A stretch of DNA of 64,000 nucleotides from Clitoria ternatea (Eukaryota > Streptophyta > Magnoliopsida > Fabales > Fabaceae). Below the pieces are notes generated by a model, which was not told the DNA's origin, did not search any database, and saw only the letters and a list, made by a program, of their open reading frames with translations. Each line of letters opens with the position of its first letter. The first letter of the stretch is position 1. A program made the position numbers and the translations under genes. Of this stretch, positions 47,922 through 58,211 are shown piece after piece. Location of the stretch: assembly GCA_037962975.1 (NCBI GenBank), contig CM075669.1, forward strand, positions 117,072,501 to 117,136,500, in the 5' to 3' direction.

Positions 47922-49308
47922 TATAAACCTTGCCCCAAGCAGCTGATCAAAGAAGTTAAAGAAACATTTGTCTACCCCTAAGCCCAACGAAGGGCATGTT
48001 AGATATCTTTAGAATCATTAGTATAAGACAGCAAGACAGTTACTCTTATTCTCTAGATGATAAGTTCTCAATTGGATCACTCTGGAACAACCGATGTAGA
48101 CTGTTCAAGACAAAAGTGTTTTCCTATGCTGGCCTTGGAGATCTTCTGGTTCCCCTAGTTTATCATCTTATCTCTTTTTAAACATGGTTTGTTTTCTGTG
48201 TAGAAGTCTACTCGTTGTCTCCCAGGATCTGCATGATCTGCTGGCTACGCTTCGAGTTGTGCCACCATCTCTTTCTCTCGGACTCTGATGCCGATATCTG
48301 TTTGATCAAGCTCTTCAGGGTAAAGAACCTCTTAGCGTCTAGCAGACTCAAGCCTATCTTTAGTTCCTCTACAACCTTGACCCCTTCGATCTTTCCCACA
48401 TTCTTGACCTACCCCTACCTTTGTACTTTATGCCTAAAGACTTTTCCTTCTAGGATCATGTCTTGGATCCCGTTGATCAAAATTTATGGCTTCATCGAGA
48501 AATTTAGTGTGTTCGCAGCCTCAAATGACTATCTGATATCCCTATCTTTTGTTGATATCAAAAAAGGGAAAAGAGTATTTAAGTCTTGTAATAGGTTAAG
48601 TATATGGTAAGTCTATGGTAAGTCTATAATAAGTCTTTTGTGAGAAGGAGAGTATCTAGGTTAAGTCTTGTAAAAGGTTAAGTTTGTGTTAAGTATGTAA
48701 TAAGTCTTTTATGGGGATAAAAGTATCTAAGTGTTAATTTTTTAAAACTTGAGTCCTATACTTACACCTTGTTATTAATAAAAGTTTATCTTTTTCTCAA
48801 ATTCCTTATTTGTCTCTTATATTTTCTCATAATTATTCATATGCTCTAATGATTATTTTTATTGTTTGTATAAGTTTTTATTCTCTGATATGAATGAAAT
48901 GAATTTTTCTATTTTGATAATTATATTTCATCAATCTTTATGCTTTAATTTGATCACAAATTGTTAACAAAAGTCTGTATTACATATTTTCTCTGATTAT
49001 TTCTTAAATCTTCAGTTCTCTATGTGTTTTGATATTCCTTATTTTGTTTTCTCTGATCGTTATCTTTTGAACCACGTGTTTGTTTCCTTTTAATCTTTTT
49101 CAAGTGCTCTGATCCTTTGATAACATGTGTTCAAATAAATGTTTGTTGATCTAATGGCCTCTCTAAAATATTATGTTTATCATAGACTCTATCAATGTTT
49201 TATTGCTTAAAACTTTTATTCATTTGAGGGGGAGCCAAAATGAAACCTCTCTCTAAAGACTCTATTTAATAAAAGACTTGATGTTTGCTATTAACAAATA
49301 AGAGGATT
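47922..49308 (+). other. 3' untranslated zone of the old Sirevirus-like element
   Basis: No coding signal. TAAGTCT is repeated at 48,595-48,720. TTCTCTGAT-type words recur at 48,870-49,090, as CTCTGAT words do in the 3' zone of the young Sirevirus. A polypurine-like GAGGGGGAG at 49,226-49,234 resembles the multiple polypurine tracts of Sireviruses. A possible LTR start, TGTTAGAACC, lies at 49,309; it cannot be confirmed because the partner LTR is outside the window. Confidence 0.45.
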
Positions 49309-52042
49309 GTTAGAACCAAGTCTATTTTATAAAGGACTTTAGAGAATTTGAATACCCCAAGCTTTGTTATAACACACATCAAGGCCTTTGATTAAATAAA
49401 TTCTGCTTATGTGTTGTTTAACCTCTTTACTTAAGTGTTTCAGAATGAAAAGTCTGTGATGCAAATGCTATAATTCAAAGGAGGAGTTTATCATTCAAAT
49501 TTTGTGCAACACCCTTCATTTTCCTGTAAGCAGCCTATGGGCTTAAATAGTGACGGGAATAATTTTCTATGAATGATACACAAGGTTGAGGTCGTTCTAT
49601 TGCATAAGTAGTCTGTTTGTGTGTAAAATATTATATTGGGTCGGCAAGACCCAATAAAATAATATAAAATAAAATCATATTAATAATAGCTAATATATAT
49701 GAGAAAGCCCTCAAGCATGAGTAAGAAACCCTACGGGTAGTCATGTATTGACTATCCTGCCCCTAGTTAATACACCTATGGGAAAATTTAGTAAAGTTGT
49801 GTGGCCGACATGGTAAATTAACAAAAATCAAGTAAAACTCACAAGCCTGAGTTATACCCCAAACACCTCCCCAGTTTGGCTGTACAAATTCCACGAGCAT
49901 CCGATCTTAATGATCCTAGTCTCTAATGATCCATATGGAATTTTAAACACTTCTCCTGAGGACACTCAACTCCAATTCAGACCTCATTGATCACAATTCT
50001 TGGAAACGTGCCTAATTGCCTCGTAACCCCGTATCAGACTAGATCCTAGTTACTGATTTGGGCACAACTTTTTCCCATAACCTTGAAATCAAGTAATTCT
50101 TGTCTTATTTTACTCTTAATAAAATTCCTTACAACTTTCATGAGGGCCCCAAGGGCCAATTCCAAACAGATTAACTTCTGTTTGAGATTCAAGGTTTAAG
50201 CCTGTTTGTTATCCCGTTAATTTTCGCATGGTTCACATAAAAATTCACAACTCTTTCCATGGATATCCATCGCATGATTCTGGTCCCATAATTCTTATAA
50301 TAAAAACCTTTACATCACATCACAAATGCATGAAAAAGTCAGCCTTTTCACTATCTTGTTTGTAAAGCCCTAACATGACCAACTTTTGGTCTTTCAGGGG
50401 TAATTTCCTCTATCGATGTCGAAATCAGATCATTCTTATTTCTATAGACTCATATCAAAATTACCTACGATTATTGTGAAGGCCTCGAAAGCTAACTCTT
50501 ATCAGATTATTCACAATAATTACCTCCTTTCATCCTTTGAAAACTTGGGAGCACCCAGAGCACCTTTCCTTGGTTTGGGCCTAACTTTTGCTACGGTTGT
50601 CGAAATCACTTATTCTTTAGCTCATATTGAAAGTAAAGAAAACCCTATAACTTCCATGTTCATCATATTTCCAAATTTCGAGCCTAACACCCTTTTAAAT
50701 ATTTGTCAAGTTTCTTTAAAAACTAAGTCTAGAATTTTCGTCGAGTACCCATTTAAATGATCAACCCGCCAAGTGGCCTTTTCCCTACAAATACGTGTTG
50801 ACCCTTTTAATTCCTTCATTTACCTCTTATTTCTCACTTCTGCTCTATCTCTAAAACTCTCCCTCTCTCTAAAAGGCTTTTTTCTCTCTCCTATCTCCCT
50901 TTTGACTAGCCACCATCTTCACCCACCATCTAGCTCATCGACCACCTCCAACCACTATATTTCTTTCTTCTTCTCCTTTTTACATATCCTCATCACCACA
51001 CGGACAACCACCTCCACCAAAAAACAACTTTTCTCTCCTCCTTAGATCACCACTACAACACCCTACAAGCCATCATCCTCCACCAAGCCACCACAGCATC
51101 ACTCACGGCCACCACCAACCTCTCACCACTTCTTATCTTTTTCATTTCATCACCATTACCTCTCGGCCTCTTCACCACCTCACAACCATACCACCACCAC
51201 AACCAACCACCTCACAGCCACACCTCTACCTCTTTGGTTTCCTTGTATGTGACTACCCATGGCTACCGATCGCCTTGCATACGCTCGATTAGAACAGACG
51301 ATTGAAGATTGGAGCCACGAATACCTTCTTGCCAAAAATCAGGAACGTCGGTCTAGGTAAGTGGAAGTCCTCTCTGGTATATCTGGGGTATTTGGATGCT
51401 CGGGGCAAGTAAATGTCTCCCTTAAACCCTCACTCTTTTAAACTGTTATGGAATTTCTAATAAATTTTTTTAGTGTCATTATTGGTGTTTTATTATAAGT
51501 TTTGAAACTCATTATTTTATATACATAACATGTGTTGACCGATGAGCTGTCCAGATGGCTAACTGAGAAAAGACAATAAGCACTGGGTGTCGATGTGGAC
51601 CCTTGGAACCAAAAAGTGTGAGATCGTAATCCAGGGGGAAATAAGGATGGACGGGCACATTTCCTTTATGTGTAATTTGTTATTGCCAAAATGTCTGTAA
51701 TAATTATATTGTAGTGTGATCCACAAGCTAGAGAGATAATATTTGTCCTTAATTACGTTTAGCGCTAGATTGTAACGGGAAAAATGATTTTAATAATATT
51801 ATTAAATATTTTAATAAGGACAAAAAGGGAAAGGAAATTAAAGATAAATATTTCTATTTTAAGTTTTAAAGGTTATACACTCTTTTTCCAAATTAACTAT
51901 TTATGAGCTTTATTTTCTATAAACTGATCAGAAATAGGACTTGGAGTCAATACATACGATGAAGTCATAGTTTATTCCAATAAGTAAAAAGACCCGATTA
52001 TTCTATGTTACACGGTAAGTCTGGTTAGACCTACTCAATACA
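49309..52042. other. Degraded LTR-like DNA
   Basis: TGTGCAACACCC near 49,503 resembles a gypsy LTR start. A CT-rich leader-like zone with proline/serine-coding chance frames lies at 50,850-51,200, just after CCCTACAAATACG, as around LTR transcript starts. CAGGAACGTCGGTCTAGGTAAG at 51,341 resembles LTR 3' text. I cannot find matching ends or a duplication, so this stays unassigned. Confidence 0.35.
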
Positions 52043-52390
52043 TAAGTATACCAATAAGGGTAGCGGCCAAATGTTGTTTTACTTCTTGAAATATATTCTA
52101 AAATCACTCTACACATAAATAATGGTCGAGTGCTACTTTATTCCAAAATGCTCTATAAGTCTTTAGATTTATTTGAGCACACCAATAAGGGTGGCAGCCA
52201 AGTATTATTTTACTCTCTAAAAGACACCCTACATTTTCACTATACAAGAATTATGGTCGAGTACTACTTTATTCTAAAATGCTCCATAAGTCTATTAGAT
52301 TTATTTAGGCATACCAATAAGGCTAGCGGTCAAGCCTTGTTTTATTTTCAAAGAGATACTCTGCATTTCTTTTCTTTCCTCAAATGAAAA
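52043..52390. repeat. Tandem repeat, about 131-132 bp, 2.6 copies
   Basis: CCAATAAGG recurs at 52,051, 52,182 and 52,314, each followed by (G)GCAGCCAAG-like text and, in full units, by ATGGTCGAGT and ATGCTCYATAAGTCT. Copies differ by roughly one base in ten. Confidence 0.85.
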
Positions 52391-53560
52391 TTTAATGAGT
52401 AATAGAATAGTACAACCAATTATTAGAGGTGCAAGGTAGTATTATACACATGGATACTAGATACATATATTATTACCTATATTCTCTAGATGGCTTGGAA
52501 GATTTGAAGTATAACACTAATACTTTTTTTATTTATTTAAAGAAAAATTTAAAGTTTTATAAAGACCAATAAATAAGTGGGACCTAAAAAATTAAGGACA
52601 AAGACACCCGAGGTAGGAACACGTAGACACCTAGGTACTAAGAAATAAAGAATAAGAATGCATTTTGCATCATGAAGTTGTTTCAGTCAGAGGGCTATAA
52701 TAAAAACTAAAGCATACAACAAGAGATATGTTGGAGGACATTTGTGCTCAATCTCCAAGAAGGATCTCGGTAGTACAACTCGGTTGGAACCCCAATGGCC
52801 TCAAAGTTGCACAAGAAGCCAGGTGTATCGATGCAAGCCTAGTGTACTTTGACTAAAGATGGACTGTAACTATGATCATGCAGAACCAAGTCTCCTTATA
52901 ATATGATCACGAATTGTAGCATGAGATGGATCCATGATGAGCAGGATGTGTGTATCCTTTGATACCCTTATATTGCAGGGACTTGGTGTTCTCCGATCGC
53001 TCTAGCTGTTGTGTTCTCCCAATAGACATATTGTGGAGGTGATGATAAAGAAGATGGTTCTATTACTATGGGCCCATATATATCATGAAACTTTATCTTA
53101 GATAAATCATAAGACACCTGACCCATGCAGATCATGATGTCATTATATCTGAAATGTTGTTTTACAAATAACATTTCATGTGGATTTAATTATAACTATT
53201 AATGGGGTATGCCCTAATGTGGAAACCCTCAGGGTTGAGAGTGCATACTCACCCCCTTTAGTTTTTTGTGTTTACCCATAACAAACTAACAGCAAAAGGT
53301 TGAGAACCAACAGTAGATGACCTAGTTAAGGACCAACAGTAGTTAAGGACTACTTAGTAAGACACATTGAAGTACTTTTCTTTAGTAGAGTAGCCCTAAT
53401 GTAGGTCTAATATCTATAATTAAATAAATAGTGTGATCAAGATGACCATTTTAGGAGCTTGCATGTCCCATTTTGTCAAGTACAATACCTGAGCACGGAT
53501 AAAACCATGTATATATATAATGTGCTTTCATCATAACTACTAATTGATATAGGCCTTTCT
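52391..53560. other. Unassigned intergenic or decayed LTR DNA
   Basis: TTGAGAGTGCATACTCACCCCC near 53,235 parallels the GAGAGCTTTGTACTCACC text of the gypsy solo LTR near 42,880, so part of this may be LTR. No gene seen. Confidence 0.3.
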
Positions 53561-55046
53561 TCAACTTGAAAGGCATTAGGATCTAGCCTTTTTTTTTCTC
53601 TTTAATTCTTGAGCAAAGAGACCATGGGAGATGCAAAATGGAATTTGGAATTGAGAGCTCTAATGGGAGACCAAAATGCTACTCTAATGGAAATGCAAAT
53701 ACCAAAGCCTATTTATAAGGAAATAGAATGGAATTAAGGAAGGTTGAAAGAGTTATGGAATGAATAAAAAATGATGAAGGAGACGCCACCAAGGAACTTG
53801 GATAAGTCTTTAGCTCGCCACTCTAGGGATGGTCACCTAGTGATAAGTGCTTAAAGAAGGTTAGAACTTTGTCTTACCTAAAGGAGAGGAGAATATCTCA
53901 ATTACTCACAAAATACTCAAAGTGTATTCATCTCAAATTCAAAGTTAATGGTCCCAAATACAAAGGAGAAGCAAGCCTTATATAGGCAAGGTAGAATGGT
54001 GGCCAAGCTAGGAAACTTTGGCTTCTCATTCTTCCTTAGGACCAAAAGCAACTAACCTACATAAAATGGCCATATACAAGGCCCAAAACATACAAAGGCC
54101 CAAAAATGACCCAAAAATAAACCTAAACTATTTTGGGTACAATTAAAATTATTTATAGACTATGCCCTCATTATGTTCCCCTATTAATAAAGGATTTGTC
54201 CTCAAATCCTATAAAAGAAAAGAGAGTAATGAGTTCAAAAAATGAAAAATAAAGGAAACTAAAAGGTACAAGAAACAAGGTAGGGTATTGACCACCATGA
54301 TCAAACACTAATCTTTTTATTTTTGAAAGGATGATATAAGAAATATCAACAAAGAACACAATCAAAAGTTCCCATAAGAACGTACATGTAAAACTATGGA
54401 TACCTCTATGATAGTTAATCATGCTACTATCTAAATGCAATAAAATAAAAATATGTGTAGATGTAGTTATATGACACTAGTGCAAGATATAAATATAAAG
54501 ACGAGATATAAGCACGGTTCATAGGTAAACGTGTTAATAAAACACATGGTGGCACTTTTGGAATTATCACTAAGTTTTATAAACACGGTTCGGTGGGGAC
54601 ATAACTATGGATTGAACATCTTAAGAAGATCTTCACTATGATGCGATGCACTGGTGAAGATAAGATGACCTATGCCATTTTTACATTAGTCGGGCAAGCA
54701 GAGCACTAGTGGACCCCCGCTAGAGTAACGCTAACAGTGGATGGACACACCATAATGATAAGCCCTGAAAAGGCTTATTTATTTAGGCCATTTTCCATCC
54801 TTTTTGCCTAATAATAGTATGTATTTGTGAGTTTAGAAGCAGAAATCATAAATATTTAGTAAAGGAAGGATTTTATTCATTTCATGATTTATCTATATTT
54901 TTAGTTAATAAATATTAGATTTTTAGTTTAATTTGATAAATATTTAAAATATGTATTGTTGACTCAAACATATCATATTTTAACCAACGTTGGTAAAGTT
55001 AGAAGTTTGTCTATTTATGTATGTTTCAAGGCAACAAAGGCATAAG
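53561..55046. other. Unassigned, possible minus-strand gypsy 3' end
   Basis: Minus-strand GATTTGAGGACAAATCC followed by AATAGGGGAA (54,172-54,205) resembles the end of a gypsy internal region and its polypurine tract. I cannot define LTR ends. The rest is AT-rich without coding signal and runs up to the Sirevirus LTR; ATAAG (55,042-55,046) should be that element's target duplication. Confidence 0.3.
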
Positions 55047-55165
55047 TGTGTTTGAATATGTTAACAGGTCAAAAGATGTGCAAAGATTTTGATAATGACA
55101 AGCACTCTTGAAGAAACCGATGCAAAAACAAAGACATGAAATCAGAATTGAAGTAACAACGAAGC

Positions 55166-55570
55166 TAATCGATTAGGCCATAGATGCTAATCGATTAGGA
55201 GCTTTCTGTTTTGGAAGAAATTGCATCAGGTATGAAAGCTAATCGATTAGGGAGCTGAACAATCGATTAGGTACTCAGTGGAATTAAGGTAATCGATTAT
55301 ACACCAGAGACTAATCGATTACAACAATCAGAAATGGGACAAAATGCATCAGGTATGAAAGCTAATCGATTAAGGGAACCATATAATCGATTAGGGAGTC
55401 ACTGGATTTAAGGTAATCGATTGCAAGACATGCTAATCGATTAGGATGCTGCAAAAACAAATTAAATGCATCAGGTACAAGATGCTAATCGATTAGAGGA
55501 AGTGAAATAATCGATTAGTGACTCTCTGACTTGAAGCTAATCGATTACAACGCGAAGGTGTAATCGATTA
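55166..55570. repeat. TAATCGATTA palindrome cluster in the Sirevirus LTR
   Basis: Fourteen copies of AATCGATT-type sites lie in 405 bp; most are the perfect 10-bp palindrome TAATCGATTA, and one ends GATTG. TGCATCAGG recurs at 55,222, 55,345 and 55,468, defining a higher-order unit of exactly 123 bp with about four palindromes per unit. The final copy is 55,561-55,570. Confidence 0.95.
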
Positions 55571-55689
55571 CGCTAGTGGAAAAATAGATTTAAGTGGGAA
55601 ACCAGCTCATGTCTCCACCATTCTTCAAATTTCCACTAACTGCAACGGCTATGATGGACTAGGGCACTCCTCAACAGCTATCTTGGCTC

Positions 55690-55697
55690 TATAAATT
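55690..55697 (+). promoter_or_regulatory. TATA box of the Sirevirus LTR
   Basis: CTATAAATT, 120 bp after the last palindrome of the cluster. The following GAAGAGGAAGACAAGCAC would contain the transcript start. Predicted from sequence only. Confidence 0.7.
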
Positions 55698-56472
55698 GAA
55701 GAGGAAGACAAGCACAAAGACACAACTAAGAAGCAACAATTCATAGCTCTATTTTGTGCTTTGTAAGCCTATTTCTTGCATATTGTACTTTCACTTGTAT
55801 ATCCTCTCATCTTGAGAGATTAGAATTTGGGAGAGCTTTTCATTTGTATATCTGCTCTATTGAGAGAGTGTATTGATTGTAAACAAACACCAAACACACA
55901 AGTTATTCACTCTAGGTTGAGTGGTTATTCACTCTAGGTTGAGTGGTTACAAAGGTTGTGGATTCAACCTTTGGGATATTATGAGATTGAGAGATTGGGT
56001 GGGTTGCCCTTATACTTGTGAGGATTGGGTTCTTGAGTGTGGGACACTAGGAAGCCGCAATTGCTCAAAGTTGTATCTCTAATCTACAATAGTGGAAATC
56101 CTCTAAGTGGGTTGCTTAGAGGCGAGACGTACACCGGGTTGGGTGGAACTCGTTATATCGGTTTGCAAGCTTCTCTTCCTTACTCTTTTACTTTCATTTA
56201 CTGCATATTTGTTGATTGGTATTGATTGGTTGAGAGGAGCATACTTGAACTTGCTTAACTTGTTATATCTCTAATAGTGCACACCAAGTGTTTGGTAAAT
56301 TGCTTCAGCAACATTTCTCATTATAGTGCATTGCTTGTTATCCTCCATTCTATTTCACTTGCATAATCTTACCAGCTTGGTTATAAAAATCAATTTCAAA
56401 GGTATTCCAATCAAAAGTTTTAAAACTCAATTCACCCCCCCTCTTGAGTATTGAGGCCACTTGAACAACAAG

Positions 56473-56484
56473 TGGTATCAGAGC
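56473..56484 (+). other. Primer binding site, tRNA-iMet type (Sirevirus)
   Basis: TGGTATCAGAGC, two bases after the LTR end, a perfect 12-base match to the sequence complementary to the 3' end of initiator-Met tRNA. Confidence 0.95.
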
Positions 56485-56526
56485 TTGACTCTTGGTAGAT
56501 CAAGCTTAACAGCTTCAAGAGATTAA

Positions 56527-58197
56527 ATGGCCTCAAGTTCTCAAAATGTTTTTCCCGAGGGTGGTGCAATAAATAGACCTCCCGCTTTCAATGGGGAAGG
56601 GTATGCCTTTTGGAAAGAAAGAATGAAAATCTTCATTCAATCAATTGACTTGAGAATATGGAATACCATTGAAAATGGTCCTTATATACCAATGCATACT
56701 ATAGATAGCAAGAATGTTGAAAAACCTATAGATGAATGGACAAGCGAGGAAGAAAAGAAAGTCCAATATGGCTACAAGGCCAAAAATCTCATTACTATGT
56801 CTTTAGGACAAGATGAATTTTTTAGGATAATGACATGCCAAACTGCTAAAGAAATGTGGGATACTCTTCAAGTAACCCATGAAGGTACTAATGATGTAAA
56901 GGACTCCAAAATTAGTACCTTGACTAGCCAATATGAATGCTTTAGGATAAACTCAGGAGAATCTATTGTAGATATGCAAAAAAGGTTTACACTTATTATC
57001 AACCATCTTATTACTCTTGGCAAAGTATATACTAACAAAGAGCTTGTGCACAAAATTTTGAAAAGTCTTAGCAGGGAATGGCAACCTCTTGTCACAGCAA
57101 TAAAACAATCTCCTAGCATCAATGAAATGTCTCTTGCAACACTCTTTGGAAAATTGCAAGAACAAGAGCAAGAACTTAAAGCATTGAAGCTAGCCGAGGA
57201 AGAGGAGAAATCCACCAAGAAGAAAGGGCTAGCCCTCAAAGCCACCTCCATGCATGAGGAAGAATCATGCAGTGACTTAGATGAAGAAGAAGAGTTTGGG
57301 CTATTCGTAAAAAGATTTGGAAGATTCATGAAGAACAAAAAGTTCCAAAAGAACTTTAAGCCCCAAGGTAAGAAACCTACCTCTAATGAAACTTCCTCTT
57401 CACCAAGTTGTTTTGAATGTGGCAAGGAAGGGCACTTCAAAGCCGATTGTCCAAACCTCAAAAAGAAGGGCAAGGATAAACAAAGAAGAAGAAGAGCCTA
57501 TATTGCTTGGGATGAGAACGATGTGAGCAGCTCCGACGACTCGAAAGATGAGCAAGCCAATCTTTGCTTAATGGCAAATCATCAAGAAGAAGATAATGAG
57601 GTAAATCTTCTTGACTTAGATAAAAATGAGCTGTTAGATGCATTTGAAGAATTATATGATAAATTTACAAAAATCTCTAGTAAACTCAAAGCATCTAGGA
57701 AAACTAGTGATACCCTTGAATTGCATCTCATGGAAGTATGTAAAGAAAATGAGAGCTTAAAAGAAGAACTAGAAAAAGTTCAAACATGCTCTAGGGATAA
57801 ACCATGTGATTTTGCAAAGAAGTGCATTGTGTTAGAAACCAAGGTTGAAGACCTAAATAGGACACTAGAGAAGTTCACTAATGGAAGAGATAATTTGAAT
57901 ATCCTACTTGGGCAACAAAAATGCATGTTTAGCAAAACCGGTTTAGGATATGACCAAGAACATAGTAACCATAAAATGGAGAAACACTACAAAAACTTCT
58001 TTGCACCACCAAGCAAATCCTCCTCACCTTTTATGAAATGCAATCATTGTGGTACCAAAGGACATAGTGCTTATAAGTGTAGGGTTAGGAAACTAGGACC
58101 AAAGGTCTTAAGAAAGGTGTGGGTTCCCAAAGGAACATCTCCACAAGCTAACCTTAAAGGACCCAACATAAAATGGGTACCTAGTTCTCTAAAATGA
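56527..58197 (+). CDS. Sirevirus gag polyprotein
   Basis: 556 codons from the first ATG after the primer site (MASSSQN). The N-terminal copia gag domain (AFWKERMKIFI, AKEMWDTLQVTHEGT, VHKILKSLSREW; about residues 25-185) forms the particle. It is followed by an acidic/lysine-rich stretch (210-260), a first zinc knuckle CFECGKEGHFKADC (about 295-308), a coiled-coil-like region (360-460) and a second knuckle CNHCGTKGHSAYKC (about 505-518), which would bind the RNA genome. It ends with TGA at 58,195-58,197. The frame is intact and ends in WVPSSLK. Pol lies in another frame and opens only after the gag stop. Confidence 0.93.
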   Translation: MASSSQNVFPEGGAINRPPAFNGEGYAFWKERMKIFIQSIDLRIWNTIENGPYIPMHTIDSKNVEKPIDEWTSEEEKKVQYGYKAKNLITMSLGQDEFFRIMTCQTAKEMWDTLQVTHEGTNDVKDSKISTLTSQYECFRINSGESIVDMQKRFTLIINHLITLGKVYTNKELVHKILKSLSREWQPLVTAIKQSPSINEMSLATLFGKLQEQEQELKALKLAEEEEKSTKKKGLALKATSMHEEESCSDLDEEEEFGLFVKRFGRFMKNKKFQKNFKPQGKKPTSNETSSSPSCFECGKEGHFKADCPNLKKKGKDKQRRRRAYIAWDENDVSSSDDSKDEQANLCLMANHQEEDNEVNLLDLDKNELLDAFEELYDKFTKISSKLKASRKTSDTLELHLMEVCKENESLKEELEKVQTCSRDKPCDFAKKCIVLETKVEDLNRTLEKFTNGRDNLNILLGQQKCMFSKTGLGYDQEHSNHKMEKHYKNFFAPPSKSSSPFMKCNHCGTKGHSAYKCRVRKLGPKVLRKVWVPKGTSPQANLKGPNIKWVPSSLK

Positions 58198-58211
58198 TTT
58201 TGTTTTGTAGG
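58198..58211 (+). promoter_or_regulatory. Possible 3' splice site at the gag-pol junction
   Basis: TTTTGTTTTGTAG followed by G lies between the gag stop and the opening of the pol frame. It has the U-rich run and AG|G of a plant splice acceptor, and its own TAG is the stop that closes the pol frame upstream. Splicing to it would remove that stop. A donor inside or before gag was not identified. Confidence 0.35.

Larger units (their letters stand above)
55047..56470 (+). repeat. 5' LTR of the Sirevirus
   Basis: 1424 bp, from TGTGTTTGAATATG to ...TTGAACAACA. U3 holds 14 TAATCGATTA-type palindromes in a 123-bp higher-order repeat, then a TATA box at 55,690. A 19-bp duplication with TTCACTCTAGGTTGAGTGG lies at 55,907-55,945. 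The start is set by identity to the 3' LTR after its polypurine tract, the end by the primer site two bases on. Confidence 0.95.

Noticed and set aside
50773..51200. Possible small secreted or proline-rich host protein
   Set aside because: The Ser/Pro/Thr-rich frame comes from a CT- and CAC-rich leader-like stretch; no conserved motif or exon structure.
55166..55570. Regularly spaced palindromes resembling a CRISPR array
   Set aside because: The core is only 10 bp, spacers are unequal and themselves repeated every 123 bp, and the setting is a plant LTR without cas genes.
56473..56484. tRNA-like match
   Set aside because: It is the 12-base tRNA-iMet primer binding site of the retrotransposon, not a tRNA gene.
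56868..57473. Minus-strand 201-codon frame
   Set aside because: Antisense to Sirevirus gag; Ser/Leu/Phe-rich composition with no motif.
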